A stretch of DNA of 64,000 nucleotides from Rhizobium metallidurans (GCF_014196505.1 NZ_JACIDW010000002.1:62001-126000), one strand, 5' to 3'; counted from the stretch's first letter, positions 34,903-43,363 are shown. Made by a program: numbers and translations. Notes: generated by a model not told the origin, from the sequence alone.

Positions 34903-35952
34903 TTAAACCAGACCCTCGATCGCCTTGCGCACCGCGCCCTCGTCCATCTCGTGCAGCCCGATCACCACCAGCCGCGTGCGGCGCGTCTCGCCGGATGCCC
35001 AGGCGCGGTCGAAATAGTGGTCGATGCGGCTCCCCACTGCCTGCAGCTGCAGGCGCATCGGCTTGCCGGGGACGTCGACGAAGCCCTTGAGGCGCAGAAC
35101 GTCGTGTTCGGCGATGATGCCCTTCAGGCTCTCGACGAAGGCGACGGGATCGGCGACCGGGCCGAGATCGACGACGAAGCTGTCGAATTCGTCGTGGTCG
35201 TGCGGCGTACCGTCCTCGTGCTCGAGTTCGTGATGGGACTTGCGGTTGCCGATATCCTCCTCGGTGCCGATGCCGAGCCCGAGCAGCACGCTCGTCGGCA
35301 CCACGCCGTTTTTAGCCTCGATGATCACCGGTTTGCGCGCCGTGCGCGAGGCAACCTCTTCACGCACACGAGCAAGGCCGGCGCCGTCGATGAGGTCGGT
35401 CTTGTTGAGGACGATCATGTCGGCGCAGGTGAGCTGGTCCTCGAACAGTTCCTCGATCGGGCTTTCGTGATCGAGCGTGTCGTCCTCGACACGGCGGGCT
35501 TCGACGGCATCGTGATCGTCCGCGAAACGGCCGGCGGCGACGGCGGCGCTGTCGACCACGGTGATCACGCCATCGACGGTCACCTGCGTGCGGATGTCAG
35601 GCCAGTTGAAGGCGGCGACCAGCGGCTGCGGCAGGGCAAGACCGGAGGTTTCGATGACGATATGATCAGGCCGGTTTTCGCGCTCCAGCAGCTTGCTCAT
35701 CGTCGGAATGAAGTCGTCGGCGACCGTGCAGCAGATGCAGCCATTGGTGAGCTCGATGATATCGTCCTCGGTGCAGTTTTCCGCCCCGCAGCCCTTCAGC
35801 ACCTCGCCGTCGACGCCGAGGTCGCCGAACTCGTTGATGATGAGCGCGATCTTCTTGCCATTGGTGTTGGAAAGCAGGTTGCGGATCATCGTCGTCTTGC
35901 CGGCGCCGAGGAAGCCGGTGATGACGGTGGCGGGGATCTTCTGCTGGCTCAT
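34903..35952 (-). CDS. cobW: Cobalamin-associated GTPase CobW
   Basis: 349 residues from the ATG at 35952 (MSQQKIPATVITGFLGAGKT) with GAAGGG upstream. The G3E GTPase motifs are complete: Walker A GFLGAGKTT, the metal motif NGCICCTV (CxCC), ETSGLALPQPL and LNKTDLIDG. A histidine-rich stretch, SHHELEHEDGTPHDHDEFD, lies before the CobW C-terminal domain. It is thought to deliver cobalt to the CobNST chelatase as a metallochaperone. It lies 5 bp after cobU. Confidence 0.94.
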   Translation of the reverse strand: MSQQKIPATVITGFLGAGKTTMIRNLLSNTNGKKIALIINEFGDLGVDGEVLKGCGAENCTEDDIIELTNGCICCTVADDFIPTMSKLLERENRPDHIVIETSGLALPQPLVAAFNWPDIRTQVTVDGVITVVDSAAVAAGRFADDHDAVEARRVEDDTLDHESPIEELFEDQLTCADMIVLNKTDLIDGAGLARVREEVASRTARKPVIIEAKNGVVPTSVLLGLGIGTEEDIGNRKSHHELEHEDGTPHDHDEFDSFVVDLGPVADPVAFVESLKGIIAEHDVLRLKGFVDVPGKPMRLQLQAVGSRIDHYFDRAWASGETRRTRLVVIGLHEMDEGAVRKAIEGLV

Positions 35953-35957
35953 AAAAT

Positions 35958-36476
35958 TCAACCCTTCATTTTCAGCGGCAGTCCCGCCGCGATAAAATAC
36001 ACGTCCGCGGCGACGGCCGCGATCATCTGGTGCAGCCGGCCGGCATGATCGCGAAACTCGCGCGCCATGCGATTGTCCGGCACGATGCCGAGGCCGACTT
36101 CGTTGGAAACGATGACGAGGCGCGCCTTGGCGCGCGGCACGTGGGCGGCAAGCGCCGCGAATTCCGCGGTCATGTCGCGCTCCTCCATCATCAGATTGGT
36201 AACCCAGAGCGTCAGGCAGTCGACAAGCACCGCCCGCCCCTCGCCGTCGATCGCGGCTAGCTGGCCGACAAGATCGAGCGGCTTCTCATGCGTGGTCCAC
36301 AGGTCGCCGCGATCGGCCTTGTGCTGGTCGATCCGCGCGCGCATCTCCTCGTCCCAGGCGCGCCCGGTGGCGACGTAGTGGCGTTCAAGGCCGCTGTCGA
36401 TGACGCGTTGTTCGGCGAAGCGAGACTTGCCGGAGCGGGCGCCGCCGAGGATGAGGGTGGAGGAAGCCGTGGTCAT
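35958..36476 (-). CDS. cobU: Adenosylcobinamide kinase / guanylyltransferase CobU (CobP)
   Basis: 172 residues, full length. [20 protein letters not shown] contains the P-loop [28 protein letters not shown] holds the guanylylated-histidine region, and [14 protein letters not shown] and [20 protein letters not shown] are the other family motifs. It phosphorylates adenosylcobinamide and activates it with GTP for nucleotide-loop assembly. It is the first recognised enzyme gene downstream of the cobalamin riboswitch, and its ATG overlaps the stop of a short leader ORF by ATGA. Confidence 0.93.
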   Translation of the reverse strand: MTTASSTLILGGARSGKSRFAEQRVIDSGLERHYVATGRAWDEEMRARIDQHKADRGDLWTTHEKPLDLVGQLAAIDGEGRAVLVDCLTLWVTNLMMEERDMTAEFAALAAHVPRAKARLVIVSNEVGLGIVPDNRMAREFRDHAGRLHQMIAAVAADVYFIAAGLPLKMKG

Positions 36477-36742
36477 GCCGGAACGGCTTCCATTGTCGAG
36501 TGCCGCGATCCGCCAAGATCGCCCTCATTCCTGTGCCCAAGCTTGGCTCGGGCGATGTCACAGGAATCCAGTGCGCCCAAGTCCTTGGGCGCGAGAGACC
36601 ACCGACCCAGCAGAAAAGAGTCATTCACCGCGCGGACGCGCGGTGGCTGAATTCCTGTGACAAGCACAGGAATGAGGGAGCTTATAGCGAACATCGCAAG
36701 CGTCCGGCCTGACGCCGACGCCAAAATCTCATTGTCTGCCAT
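36473..36742 (-). CDS. Possible leader ORF between the cobalamin riboswitch and cobU
   Basis: An 89-codon frame starts at ATG 36742 with GGAGG 5 bases upstream, the best ribosome site near the riboswitch, and ends in an ATGA overlap with cobU. Only the first 21 residues ([20 protein letters not shown] plus S) and the last 15 lie outside the 36522-36678 repeat. The middle is repeat read-through. It may be the remnant of a small gene, or a leader that couples ribosomes into cobU. No family was recognised. A larger frame up to 36943 would run through the riboswitch and is rejected. Confidence 0.4.
   Translation of the reverse strand: MADNEILASASGRTLAMFAISSLIPVLVTGIQPPRVRAVNDSFLLGRWSLAPKDLGALDSCDIARAKLGHRNEGDLGGSRHSTMEAVPA
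36522..36678. repeat. Dispersed palindromic repeat, copy 2 (inverted relative to copy 1)
   Basis: 157 bp bounded by CCCTCATTCCTGTGC and GCACAGGAATGAGGG. The reverse complement of its left part (CTGGATTCCTGTGACATCGC) matches the right part of the element at 19071-19203 almost base for base. It also holds local hairpins, including GCGCCCAAG / CTTGGGCGC and CCGCGCG / CGCGCGG. It lies between the riboswitch and cobU. Confidence 0.8.
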
Positions 36743-36797
36743 GACAACCTCCGTGCTGGCATCGGGCAAAGCGCCCAGGGTTGGGCTTTGCGCCCGG

Positions 36798-37136
36798 CAC
36801 GAGTGGCAGGTCTCCTGGCTCGCGGGTCCAGGCGACGATCGGGATAGCCACGCAGGCCATCCCGATCGTGCCATCGGATCTTCCTCGCCTTCCCGGCTGC
36901 AATCATGAAAAGGCGGACGATTCGTAGATAAGGAGGCGTCCAACCCCGGTTGATCATGGCTTGCATCGCCAGTGGCTTTTCCGCCGCCTTCAGCCCCTCG
37001 TCCGCCTGCACCACGCAGGCATCAGGCAAGAGCGCATCCGACGCCGGACGGAAGACCCTGACCGCTCTACAGTCGCGGGGTCGGCTGTGATGAAGGCGCC
37101 CTGGTTGGGTCCACCCCGTCACATTCCCTTTTCATC
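36798..37136 (-). promoter_or_regulatory. Cobalamin (B12) riboswitch upstream of cobU-cobW-cobN-cobO
   Basis: Read on the minus strand, the conserved elements appear in the right order: AAAAGGGAATGTGACGGGGT at the 5' end (about 37112-37133), CCGCGACTGTAGAGCGGTC, AAAAGCCACTGGCGATGC, CCGGGAAGGCG, and the B12 box GAGCCAGGAGACCTGCC at about 36804-36820. Binding of adenosylcobalamin should lower expression of the cob genes downstream. A GC-rich hairpin (about 36763-36795) lies between the B12 box and the GGAGG of the leader ORF and could act in the expression platform. Ends are approximate to about 10 bp. Confidence 0.92.
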
Positions 37137-37424
37137 CGCATCGCTTTTGGCGATCCGGAACCATCCGTTATCGATCCATCGTTAGGCAAGCGCGGCCGCG
37201 AAGTCAATCGATCGCCAAACGCCGCCACCAGCCAAATTGGCGAGACGCATTCCAAAGACGACCATCTCTACCAGATTTATCGTCTATAATCATGGACTTA
37301 ATGTCAAAAAAACTTGTTGTGCCGGCCGGGTTTTTGCCGCATTTGCAGCGCAAGCGGCCAGCACCGCTTCATCCCCCTTCCCGCACAACCTTGAACGGGC
37401 CGCCGCCCGCCCAATTTTCCCAAC

Positions 37425-39215
37425 ATGCACCTGAAAATCAAACTCCGACAGCTCGGCCCGATCCACACGCTTCTCGATGTCGGGCGCATGCGCGCGCTCT
37501 TGCGGCGCAGCGAAATGGGCATGGTGCTTGCCGGCGCGCTGGTCGGCGTCACCTCGGGCCTCGCGGTGACCGCGATGAGCCTGATTTCGCGTGAAATGCA
37601 CAGCCTTATCTTCGGCATCAGCGACGTCGAACGCCTGAGTTCGTCCGAGATCAACGACAAGTTCCTGCTGATGGCGGCCCCGGTCGCCGGCGGCGTCCTG
37701 CTCGGCCTCCTGATATACGTGCTGGCCAAGACCCGCAAGAAGCCGATGGTCGACCCGATCGAGGCCAACGCACTGCATGGCGGCCGCCTGTCGCTGACCG
37801 ACAGTATCATCGTCGCGATCCAGAATCTGATCTCCAACGGCTTCGGCGCCTCGGTGGGCCTGGAGGCCGGCTATACCCAGCTGGCCTCGGGTATCGCCTC
37901 AAAGCTCGGCTACAAGCTGCAACTGCGCCGCGCCGATCTGCGCGTGCTCGTCGGTTGCGGCGCGGCGGGCGCCATCGCGGCCGCGTTCAATGCGCCGCTC
38001 ACGGGCGCCTTCTATGCGTTCGAGCTGATCATCGGCACCTACACGATCGTCTCGCTGACACCGGTCGTCGTCTCGGCGCTCGTCTCCACGCTGATCGCCC
38101 GCTGGCTGGGCGGCAGCGATTTCATCATCGATATCGGCGATTTCGGCACCGTCATGCCCGCCGATTACATACCCGCCATCCTGCTCGGCGCTTTCTGCGC
38201 CGGCATCGGCATCCTGATCATGCAGGGCGTCGCCTTCGTCGAGGAGCTTGCCCGCCGCAGCTCGATCGCGCTCCCGTTTCGCCCGGCGCTCGGCGGCATC
38301 GTCGTCGGCCTGCTCGCACTGGTGACCCCCCAGGTGCTGTCGGCCGGACACGGTGCCCTGCAACTCAATCTCGCCCGCGACGTTGCCATTCCGGCGCTGG
38401 TGGGTCTGTTTCTGCTGAAGGCGTTTGCGTCGGCGATCTCGATCGGCTCCGGCTTCAGAGGCGGTCTTTTCTTCGCCTCGCTGTTCATGGGCGCGCTGCT
38501 CGGCAAGTTCTTCGCCTACTCGGCCCCCTATTTCGCCCAGGCGTCGCTGACGCCGATCATCTATGCCGTCGTCGGCATGAGCTCGCTTGCCGTTGCCGTC
38601 ATCGGCGGGCCGCTGACCATGACCTTCCTGGCACTCGAGATCACCGGCGACTTTCCGATCACCGTGCTGGTTCTCGCCGCCGTCATCACCTCCTCGCTGG
38701 TCGTACGCAGCACCTTCGGCTACTCCTTCGCCACATGGCGCTTCCACCTGCGTGGCGAAAGTATCCGCAGCGCCCACGACGTCGGCTGGATCCGCAATCT
38801 GACGGTGAACAAGCTGATGCGCGCCGACGTCAAGACGGCCAAGGTTGGCATCAGCATCGAAGCCTTCAAGGAAAGCTTCCCGATCGGCTCGGCGCAGCGC
38901 GTCATCCTGGTCGAGGACAGCGGCAAATATGCCGGCCTCGTGCTCGTTCCCGATATCTACGCCAACCTCACCGACACCGCCGACGAGAGCAAGGGCCTGG
39001 ACGAATTCGTACGCTACCGCAACGACTTCCTGACGCCGCAGATGAACGCCAAGCAGGCCGCCGCGATTTTCGACAAGACCGAGAGCGAAGCGCTCGCCGT
39101 CGTCAACAATCTCGTCGAACGCACCGTGGTCGGCCAGCTCAGCGAAGCCCACACGCTACGTCGCTACAGCGAAGAACTGGACCGCCGCCGCCGCGAGGTC
39201 TCGGGCGAAATCTAG
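37425..39215 (+). CDS. ClC family chloride channel / H+-Cl- antiporter
   Basis: 596 residues with about ten or more membrane helices, then a C-terminal cytoplasmic region from about residue 440. GFGASVGLEAGYTQLASGIA is the equivalent of the GKEGP motif and keeps the gating glutamate (E147); GCGAAGAIAAAFNAPLTGAF and SIGSGFRGGLFFASLFMGAL match the other ClC signatures. The C-terminal part (MRADVKTAKVGISIEAF onward) looks like a pair of degenerate CBS domains. It probably exchanges chloride and protons across the inner membrane. It ends 3 bp inside the convergent cobQ stop, and no link to cobalamin is evident. Confidence 0.9.
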   Translation: MHLKIKLRQLGPIHTLLDVGRMRALLRRSEMGMVLAGALVGVTSGLAVTAMSLISREMHSLIFGISDVERLSSSEINDKFLLMAAPVAGGVLLGLLIYVLAKTRKKPMVDPIEANALHGGRLSLTDSIIVAIQNLISNGFGASVGLEAGYTQLASGIASKLGYKLQLRRADLRVLVGCGAAGAIAAAFNAPLTGAFYAFELIIGTYTIVSLTPVVVSALVSTLIARWLGGSDFIIDIGDFGTVMPADYIPAILLGAFCAGIGILIMQGVAFVEELARRSSIALPFRPALGGIVVGLLALVTPQVLSAGHGALQLNLARDVAIPALVGLFLLKAFASAISIGSGFRGGLFFASLFMGALLGKFFAYSAPYFAQASLTPIIYAVVGMSSLAVAVIGGPLTMTFLALEITGDFPITVLVLAAVITSSLVVRSTFGYSFATWRFHLRGESIRSAHDVGWIRNLTVNKLMRADVKTAKVGISIEAFKESFPIGSAQRVILVEDSGKYAGLVLVPDIYANLTDTADESKGLDEFVRYRNDFLTPQMNAKQAAAIFDKTESEALAVVNNLVERTVVGQLSEAHTLRRYSEELDRRRREVSGEI

Positions 39216-40675
39216 TCTTGCGGGCTGAGCAGGCTATCCAGCCAGCGCTTGTCCAGATGGGTTTCGAGCTCGGCGGCAACCTCGTCGAGCGCCTGCTCGA
39301 CGCCGGCACGATAATTATGGCTCCGGCCGGTCAGGCCGAGGCTTGCGAGCAGCCTGGCCCGGTAGCCGTCACTGGCGAACAGCCCATGCAGATAAGTGCC
39401 GGCGATCCGCCCATCGCCCGAGATCGCTCCGTCGGGCTCGCCATCGACGATCGCGAAGGGCCGCACCCGATCGGCGCCTTCGGTCATTCCGAGATGTATC
39501 TGATAGCCCGAAAGAGGCTCGCCGGTCTCGGCCGAAACCGCCACGCTGTTGCGGACCGTCTTCTCTGCGTCCATGACGGTCTCGACCTCGAGCAACCCGA
39601 GCCCCTCGATCTCGTGCACGCTCCCTTCGATCCCCATCGGATCACGGACCATCCGGCCCAGCATCTGATAGCCGCCGCAAATGCCGATGACCCGTCCGCC
39701 GCGCCTGACATGCGCGGAAAGATCCGCGTCCCAGCCCTGCGCCCTGAAATCGGCGAGATCGGAAATGGTGGATTTCGAGCCCGGAAGGACGATCAGCTGC
39801 GCATCGACAGGCAACCGTTCGCCGGCGCGCACGAAAACCAGCTCCACATCCGGCTCCGCCAGCAGAGGATCGAGATCGTCGAAGTTCGCAATCCGCGGCA
39901 ACACCGGAACGGCGATCTTGAGCGCCCCGGCCTTGCCCCGCGCCAGCCGCTCCAGCGCCACCGAATCCTCGGCCGGCAACCGCGCCGTCGCCTTCAGCCA
40001 CGGCACCACCCCGAAGCAGGACCAGCCGGTGAACCGGCCGACCGCGGCGATCCCGTCGTCGAACAGCGACACGTCGCCGCGAAACTTGTTGATGATATAG
40101 CCCGAGATCATGCCGCGATCCTCGTCGGACAGGATCGTGTGCGTCCCGACGAGAGAGGCGATCACGCCGCCGCGATCGATATCGCCGACGAGAACGACGG
40201 GCACGCCGGCCCGCGTCGCGAACCCCATGTTGGCGATATCGCCGGGTCGCAGGTTGATCTCGGCCGGCGACCCCGCCCCCTCCACGATGACGAGATCGGC
40301 GCCGCGCGCGATCCTGTGAAAGCTTTCGGTGACATAGTCGAGCAGCTGCGGCTTGAGCCTCTGGTAGTCGCGCCCCTTGGCCTGCCCCCAGACCTTGCCC
40401 TGCACGATGATCTGGCTGCCGACATCCGATTGCGGCTTCAAGAGCACCGGGTTCATATGCACGGATGACGGCACCCGCGCGGCCATCGACTGCAGCCACT
40501 GCGCCCGCCCGATCTCGCCGCCATCATCGGCGACGGCGGCGTTGTTCGACATGTTCTGCGGCTTGAACGGACGCACTTGAAGACCGCGATTGGCCGCCAG
40601 CCGGCACAGGCCGGCAACGAGCACCGTCTTTCCGACATCCGAGCCGGTTCCTTGCAGCATGATGGCTTTGGTCAT
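39212..40675 (-). CDS. cobQ: Cobyric acid synthase CobQ
   Basis: 487 residues from the ATG at 40675 (MTKAIMLQGTGSDVGKTVLV). The N-terminal synthetase half has QGTGSDVGKTVLVAGLCR and FKPQNMSNNAAV; the C-terminal amidotransferase half has the nucleophile in GICGGYQMLGRMVRDP and the late histidine in GTYLHGLF. It amidates side chains b, d, e and g of adenosylcobyrinate a,c-diamide. It is transcribed alone, convergent with the ClC gene. No B12 box is visible upstream; instead a strong hairpin lies 95 bp before the start. The frame up to 40915 is a read-through of the leader. Confidence 0.94.
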   Translation of the reverse strand: MTKAIMLQGTGSDVGKTVLVAGLCRLAANRGLQVRPFKPQNMSNNAAVADDGGEIGRAQWLQSMAARVPSSVHMNPVLLKPQSDVGSQIIVQGKVWGQAKGRDYQRLKPQLLDYVTESFHRIARGADLVIVEGAGSPAEINLRPGDIANMGFATRAGVPVVLVGDIDRGGVIASLVGTHTILSDEDRGMISGYIINKFRGDVSLFDDGIAAVGRFTGWSCFGVVPWLKATARLPAEDSVALERLARGKAGALKIAVPVLPRIANFDDLDPLLAEPDVELVFVRAGERLPVDAQLIVLPGSKSTISDLADFRAQGWDADLSAHVRRGGRVIGICGGYQMLGRMVRDPMGIEGSVHEIEGLGLLEVETVMDAEKTVRNSVAVSAETGEPLSGYQIHLGMTEGADRVRPFAIVDGEPDGAISGDGRIAGTYLHGLFASDGYRARLLASLGLTGRSHNYRAGVEQALDEVAAELETHLDKRWLDSLLSPQD

Positions 40676-40769
40676 TGGCGCGGCGCTCCGAAAAACTGGG
40701 AGACGGCGTACAACGACGGTTCGGTACCGGTCAATCGCAACCCGCCGATCGCAAGCGCCCTGAATGCGA

Positions 40770-40799
40770 AAGCCGCGCAGACCTGAGGTCGCGCGGCTT
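40770..40799 (-). terminator. Strong hairpin in the cobQ leader (attenuator or sRNA end)
   Basis: AAGCCGCGC (40770-40778) pairs with GCGCGGCTT (40791-40799), with inner GACC/GGTC pairing and TTTC following on the minus strand. It lies in the 424-bp stretch 40676-41099 that holds no protein gene, about 95 bp before cobQ. It could end a short minus-strand RNA starting near 40930, or attenuate cobQ. A TTAG-N7-TTAA sequence at 40931-40945 resembles a CtrA box with one mismatch. Confidence 0.45.
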
Positions 40800-41099
40800 G
40801 CCGAAATACGCTGGCGCTTTGCCCATACGCGGCGAAGCTCACGTTCCCCGGGACGCAATACCTGATCCGGGAAAGCAGCGGTTGTCCCCCGCCACGCCGC
40901 TATTCTTAGCGCCACATCGTTACCGGATGGTTAGTGAGCACTTAACCAAATATGAATTGTGGCGGTTTTGACGATTTTGTTTCGGCAACGATATGAGCCG
41001 GCGGGACAGGTTGCCGCAAGCAAGCGATTGCATAAACGCGCCGAACACGGATCGCCACCACCGGCGACGCACGACAGACTGACGACATGGAGAATGACG

Positions 41100-41447
41100 A
41101 TGACCTCAGCCCCGTTTCCCGATCCCGAGACGATCGCGGCCAGGCTTTCCGCGCTGGGCGAGCAGGACAAGTCCTATGTTGCGCTTGTCATGGAAAATCC
41201 GGCGCAGGACGACAGCCTGCTCGACGGCATTCACCGTTACCTCGACCATGCCTCGCGCGCGCCGTTCCTGAACTCGCTGAAGCTCGAGGCATTCGGAAAA
41301 TGGATTGGAGACGCAGCACCGCCGCGTCTCCAGATTCGCTTGATGGAGGCTTCCAAGTCCAGCCAGCATCCTGCGTATAGCGCCTTCCGCAAAGGCCTGA
41401 CGGCATCCGGCGGGCTGGACAAAGCCTATCCGCAGGCGAAAATCTGA
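41100..41447 (+). CDS. Conserved-looking hypothetical protein
   Basis: 115 residues from the ATG at 41100 (MTSAPFPDPETIAARLSALG); GGAGA lies 7 bases upstream, while the in-frame ATG at 41094 is too close to it. The protein is soluble, mainly helical by composition (QDDSLLDGIHRYLDHASRAP, LKLEAFGKWIGDAAPP), and lacks a signal peptide or a metal motif. I do not recognise the family. Coding is supported by normal codon use, a good ribosome site and a length without frame interruptions. It is convergent with the entericidin gene. Confidence 0.6.
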   Translation: MTSAPFPDPETIAARLSALGEQDKSYVALVMENPAQDDSLLDGIHRYLDHASRAPFLNSLKLEAFGKWIGDAAPPRLQIRLMEASKSSQHPAYSAFRKGLTASGGLDKAYPQAKI

Positions 41448-41453
41448 GCCGGC

Positions 41454-41609
41454 TTACCGCTTGGCCGCGTGATCGACGCTGCGACCGGCATCCTGCGTGG
41501 CGTTGACGGCGTTCGCCGTGTCGCGACCGACGCCACGGATGGTATTGGCGCACGAGGCCAGGGTGAACAGAAGCATGATGGCAGCACCAATCTTTACCGT
41601 GGTGGTCAT
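41454..41609 (-). CDS. Entericidin-like small lipoprotein
   Basis: 51 residues. A lipoprotein signal peptide is visible, MTTTVKIGAAIMLLFTLASC, with the lipobox LASC and Cys20 as the lipidated residue. The mature part, ANTIRGVGRDTANAVNATQD followed by AGRSVDHAAKR, matches the EcnA/EcnB family (GxGxD, short amphipathic helix). In enterobacteria EcnB is a bacteriolytic toxin and EcnA its antidote; rhizobial single members have no proven role and are often stress-induced. No second ecn gene lies nearby. The longer frame to 41744 has no support. Confidence 0.82.
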   Translation of the reverse strand: MTTTVKIGAAIMLLFTLASCANTIRGVGRDTANAVNATQDAGRSVDHAAKR

Positions 41610-41759
41610 TGTCAGAAATCCCTTGTTAAAAACCGCTCTCCGCAGACAGTCGCGCGACTGCTGCGCGGTGATAACGCACTGAACCCAAAAAGGTTTCAGG
41701 CCGACGTCCGTTTTTTTGACCGCCATTAGCCGGGCACAGGTCACGGGGCCCGGAAGGCT

Positions 41760-42662
41760 TCAGGCGGCGATCGCCTTGGCCTTTTCGCTGAATGCGAGCC
41801 GGATACTTTCGGCCACCGTTTTCATCGGCGCGGTCATCTGCGAGATGGTCAACAGGCGGATATCGAAGGAGCCGAGCTCGGGCAGCCCGTCCTGCGCGCC
41901 CAGGATGACCATGTCCTCACCGACATAGGAGCGCGGCAGCGGCGCGATCGCCAGATCGGAGACCACGGCGGCGCGCTGCGCCATCGTGTGACCGCTGAGA
42001 AACGCCACGCGAAAATCCCGCTTCATCCGTTCGAGCTGCGCAAGCGCCTCGAGCCGCCAGATGCACCCCTCTTCCCAGATGGAGATCGGCAGCGGCTCGC
42101 GCCGATGCGCGGTGCCGCACTTGGCGCCAGCCCACACCAGCCGCTCGCGATAGACGATCTCGCCATCGGTCGGCAACGGGCGCGTGGCGCAGTTGATCAG
42201 CGCCAGATCTAGCCTCTGCTCCTCCATGCGCTTTCTAAGCCCGAGGCTCATGTCTATGGTCACGTCGACCATGATGCCTGGAAAACTCTCGCTGAAGTTC
42301 TTCAGGATACCCGGCAGGATGCGCTCGCCGATATCCTCCGGCGCCCCCAGCCGCACGACGCCGCTGAGCTCGGGCATGATGAAGCGCGATACCGCCTCAT
42401 TCGACAGAGCCAGCATGTTGCGCGCGTAGGACAGAAGAACCTCGCCATGCTGGGTCAGCGAAACGGAGCGCGCGTCGCGCAGAAACAGCGTGGCGCCGAG
42501 TTGCTCCTCGAGTTTCTTGATCTGCATCGAGACGGCCGATGGCGTTCGGAAAACAGCCTCGGCCGCGGTCGAAAAATTGCCGGTCTCCGCGATCGCCACG
42601 AAGGTGCGCAACACATCGTTGTCGAGGAGCGGAATGGGACGGCGAAGCGGAGCTGTCATCAT
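41760..42662 (-). CDS. LysR family transcriptional regulator
   Basis: 300 residues from the ATG at 42662 (MMTAPLRRPIPLLDNDVLRT). The winged HTH is clear: FVAIAETGNFSTAAEAVFRT followed by PSAVSMQIKKLEEQLGATLF, then an effector-binding domain beginning about residue 95 (SGVVRLGAPEDIGERILPGI). It is of the LrhA-like branch in which the first helix reads LDNDVLRTFVAIAETGNF. It is divergent from a small DUF1127-like gene, so it probably controls that gene and itself through the region 42663-42771. The inducer is unknown. Confidence 0.88.
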   Translation of the reverse strand: MMTAPLRRPIPLLDNDVLRTFVAIAETGNFSTAAEAVFRTPSAVSMQIKKLEEQLGATLFLRDARSVSLTQHGEVLLSYARNMLALSNEAVSRFIMPELSGVVRLGAPEDIGERILPGILKNFSESFPGIMVDVTIDMSLGLRKRMEEQRLDLALINCATRPLPTDGEIVYRERLVWAGAKCGTAHRREPLPISIWEEGCIWRLEALAQLERMKRDFRVAFLSGHTMAQRAAVVSDLAIAPLPRSYVGEDMVILGAQDGLPELGSFDIRLLTISQMTAPMKTVAESIRLAFSEKAKAIAA

Positions 42663-42704
42663 CTCATCTTTCAATTTTCCTGATACATAACACAATATCA
42701 TTTT

Positions 42705-42723
42705 GTTTGATTGAAAGTCAATC
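42705..42723. promoter_or_regulatory. Candidate LysR operator: GTTTGATTGA plus palindrome
   Basis: GATTGA (42709-42714) and TCAATC (42718-42723) form a perfect dyad with a 3-bp spacer. The decamer GTTTGATTGA (42705-42714) recurs at 43017-43026, upstream of the second small gene. The position between the divergent LysR gene and its neighbour suits a LysR site. Confidence 0.4.
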
Positions 42724-42771
42724 GCGGTTCAATCTGGTTGTCATCGGAGCACTTCGGAAGGAGACAAACCG

Positions 42772-43026
42772 ATGACCATCGCGATCCTGATAGACACACT
42801 GCGCAATTTCATCGGCCGTCGCCGGGTTCTCAAAACGCGGCGCGCCGCCATCGAACAGATCGCGCGCCAGCCCGTCCACCTAGCAGCCGACGTGGACATG
42901 CCGCGCCGATACGCGCCAGCAGGCATCACCGTCGTCATCATCACCGCCATCGGCTGCCCGATCCGGATTGTCGGCCAATCATTCAAAATCCTTGATGATA
43001 GCCATAAAATCTATTCGTTTGATTGA
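42772..43026 (+). CDS. Small arginine-rich protein, DUF1127-like N-terminus
   Basis: 84 residues with a strong AAGGAGA site 9 bases before the ATG. The first half, LRNFIGRRRVLKTRRAAIEQ then IARQPVHLAADVDMPRR, resembles the R-rich helix plus 'L.D.G..R' segment of DUF1127 (YjiS-like) proteins. The second half has a short hydrophobic run, APAGITVVIITAIGCPIRIV. DUF1127 proteins are commonly around 45-70 residues, so the tail may be a late extension. It is divergent from the LysR gene and followed by another DUF1127-like gene. Function unknown; family assignment moderate. Confidence 0.5.
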   Translation: MTIAILIDTLRNFIGRRRVLKTRRAAIEQIARQPVHLAADVDMPRRYAPAGITVVIITAIGCPIRIVGQSFKILDDSHKIYSFD

Positions 43027-43104
43027 TGGACCATGTGGGGTCATATCAGTGACAACGAATTCACAACCGAAAGACGTCGGTCGATACGCGAAAGGACATT
43101 CGAC

Positions 43105-43305
43105 ATGACCACGATCACCTTCAGAGACAACAAGCTGCCCGGTGCGGCGCATCATGATCACTCCTTGTCCGCCTACGCCCGCAAGCTTGCCCGCGCATGG
43201 CATCAGTGGCAGGCTGCGCGCGAAATCGAAGCCATGCCGATCGACATGCGCAAGGATTTCGGCTGGCCGTCGGCCGATAATGTGGACGACCACAAGGCGA
43301 TGTAA
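43105..43305 (+). CDS. DUF1127-type small protein
   Basis: 66 residues from the ATG at 43105 (MTTITFRDNKLPGAAHHDHS). LARAWHQWQAAREIEAMPID then MRKDFGWPSADN matches the DUF1127 core pattern (W...R....L..L.d..L.DIGWP). In several alphaproteobacteria such proteins affect growth, RNA metabolism or stress adaptation and are controlled by LysR regulators; here that link is by position only. A good terminator follows at 43333-43363. Confidence 0.72.
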   Translation: MTTITFRDNKLPGAAHHDHSLSAYARKLARAWHQWQAAREIEAMPIDMRKDFGWPSADNVDDHKAM

Positions 43306-43332
43306 TGGATGCGACATACCTCCCCGCATGAG

Positions 43333-43363
43333 AGCGGCGCCTGCCTCCAAGCAGCGCCGCTTT
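43333..43363 (+). terminator. Rho-independent terminator after the DUF1127 gene
   Basis: AGCGGCGC (43333-43340) pairs with GCGCCGCT (43354-43361), extended by inner TGC/GCA, followed by TTTCGTCG. It lies 27 bp beyond the stop codon. The region 43364-43598 shows no gene; AATTGA-N6-TCAATT at about 43457-43474 may be a site for the next gene. Confidence 0.7.

Noticed and set aside
36473..36943. 156-codon frame as an intact gene before cobU
   Set aside because: Its first 67 codons lie in the cobalamin riboswitch; only the part from 36742 is considered.
37955..40468. 837-codon frame across the ClC gene and the opposite strand of cobQ
   Set aside because: It crosses two convergent real genes and has the His/Arg-rich composition of a shadow frame.
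41454..41609. Complete entericidin toxin-antidote pair
   Set aside because: Only one ecn-like gene is found; the neighbouring 115-residue protein is not a lipoprotein.
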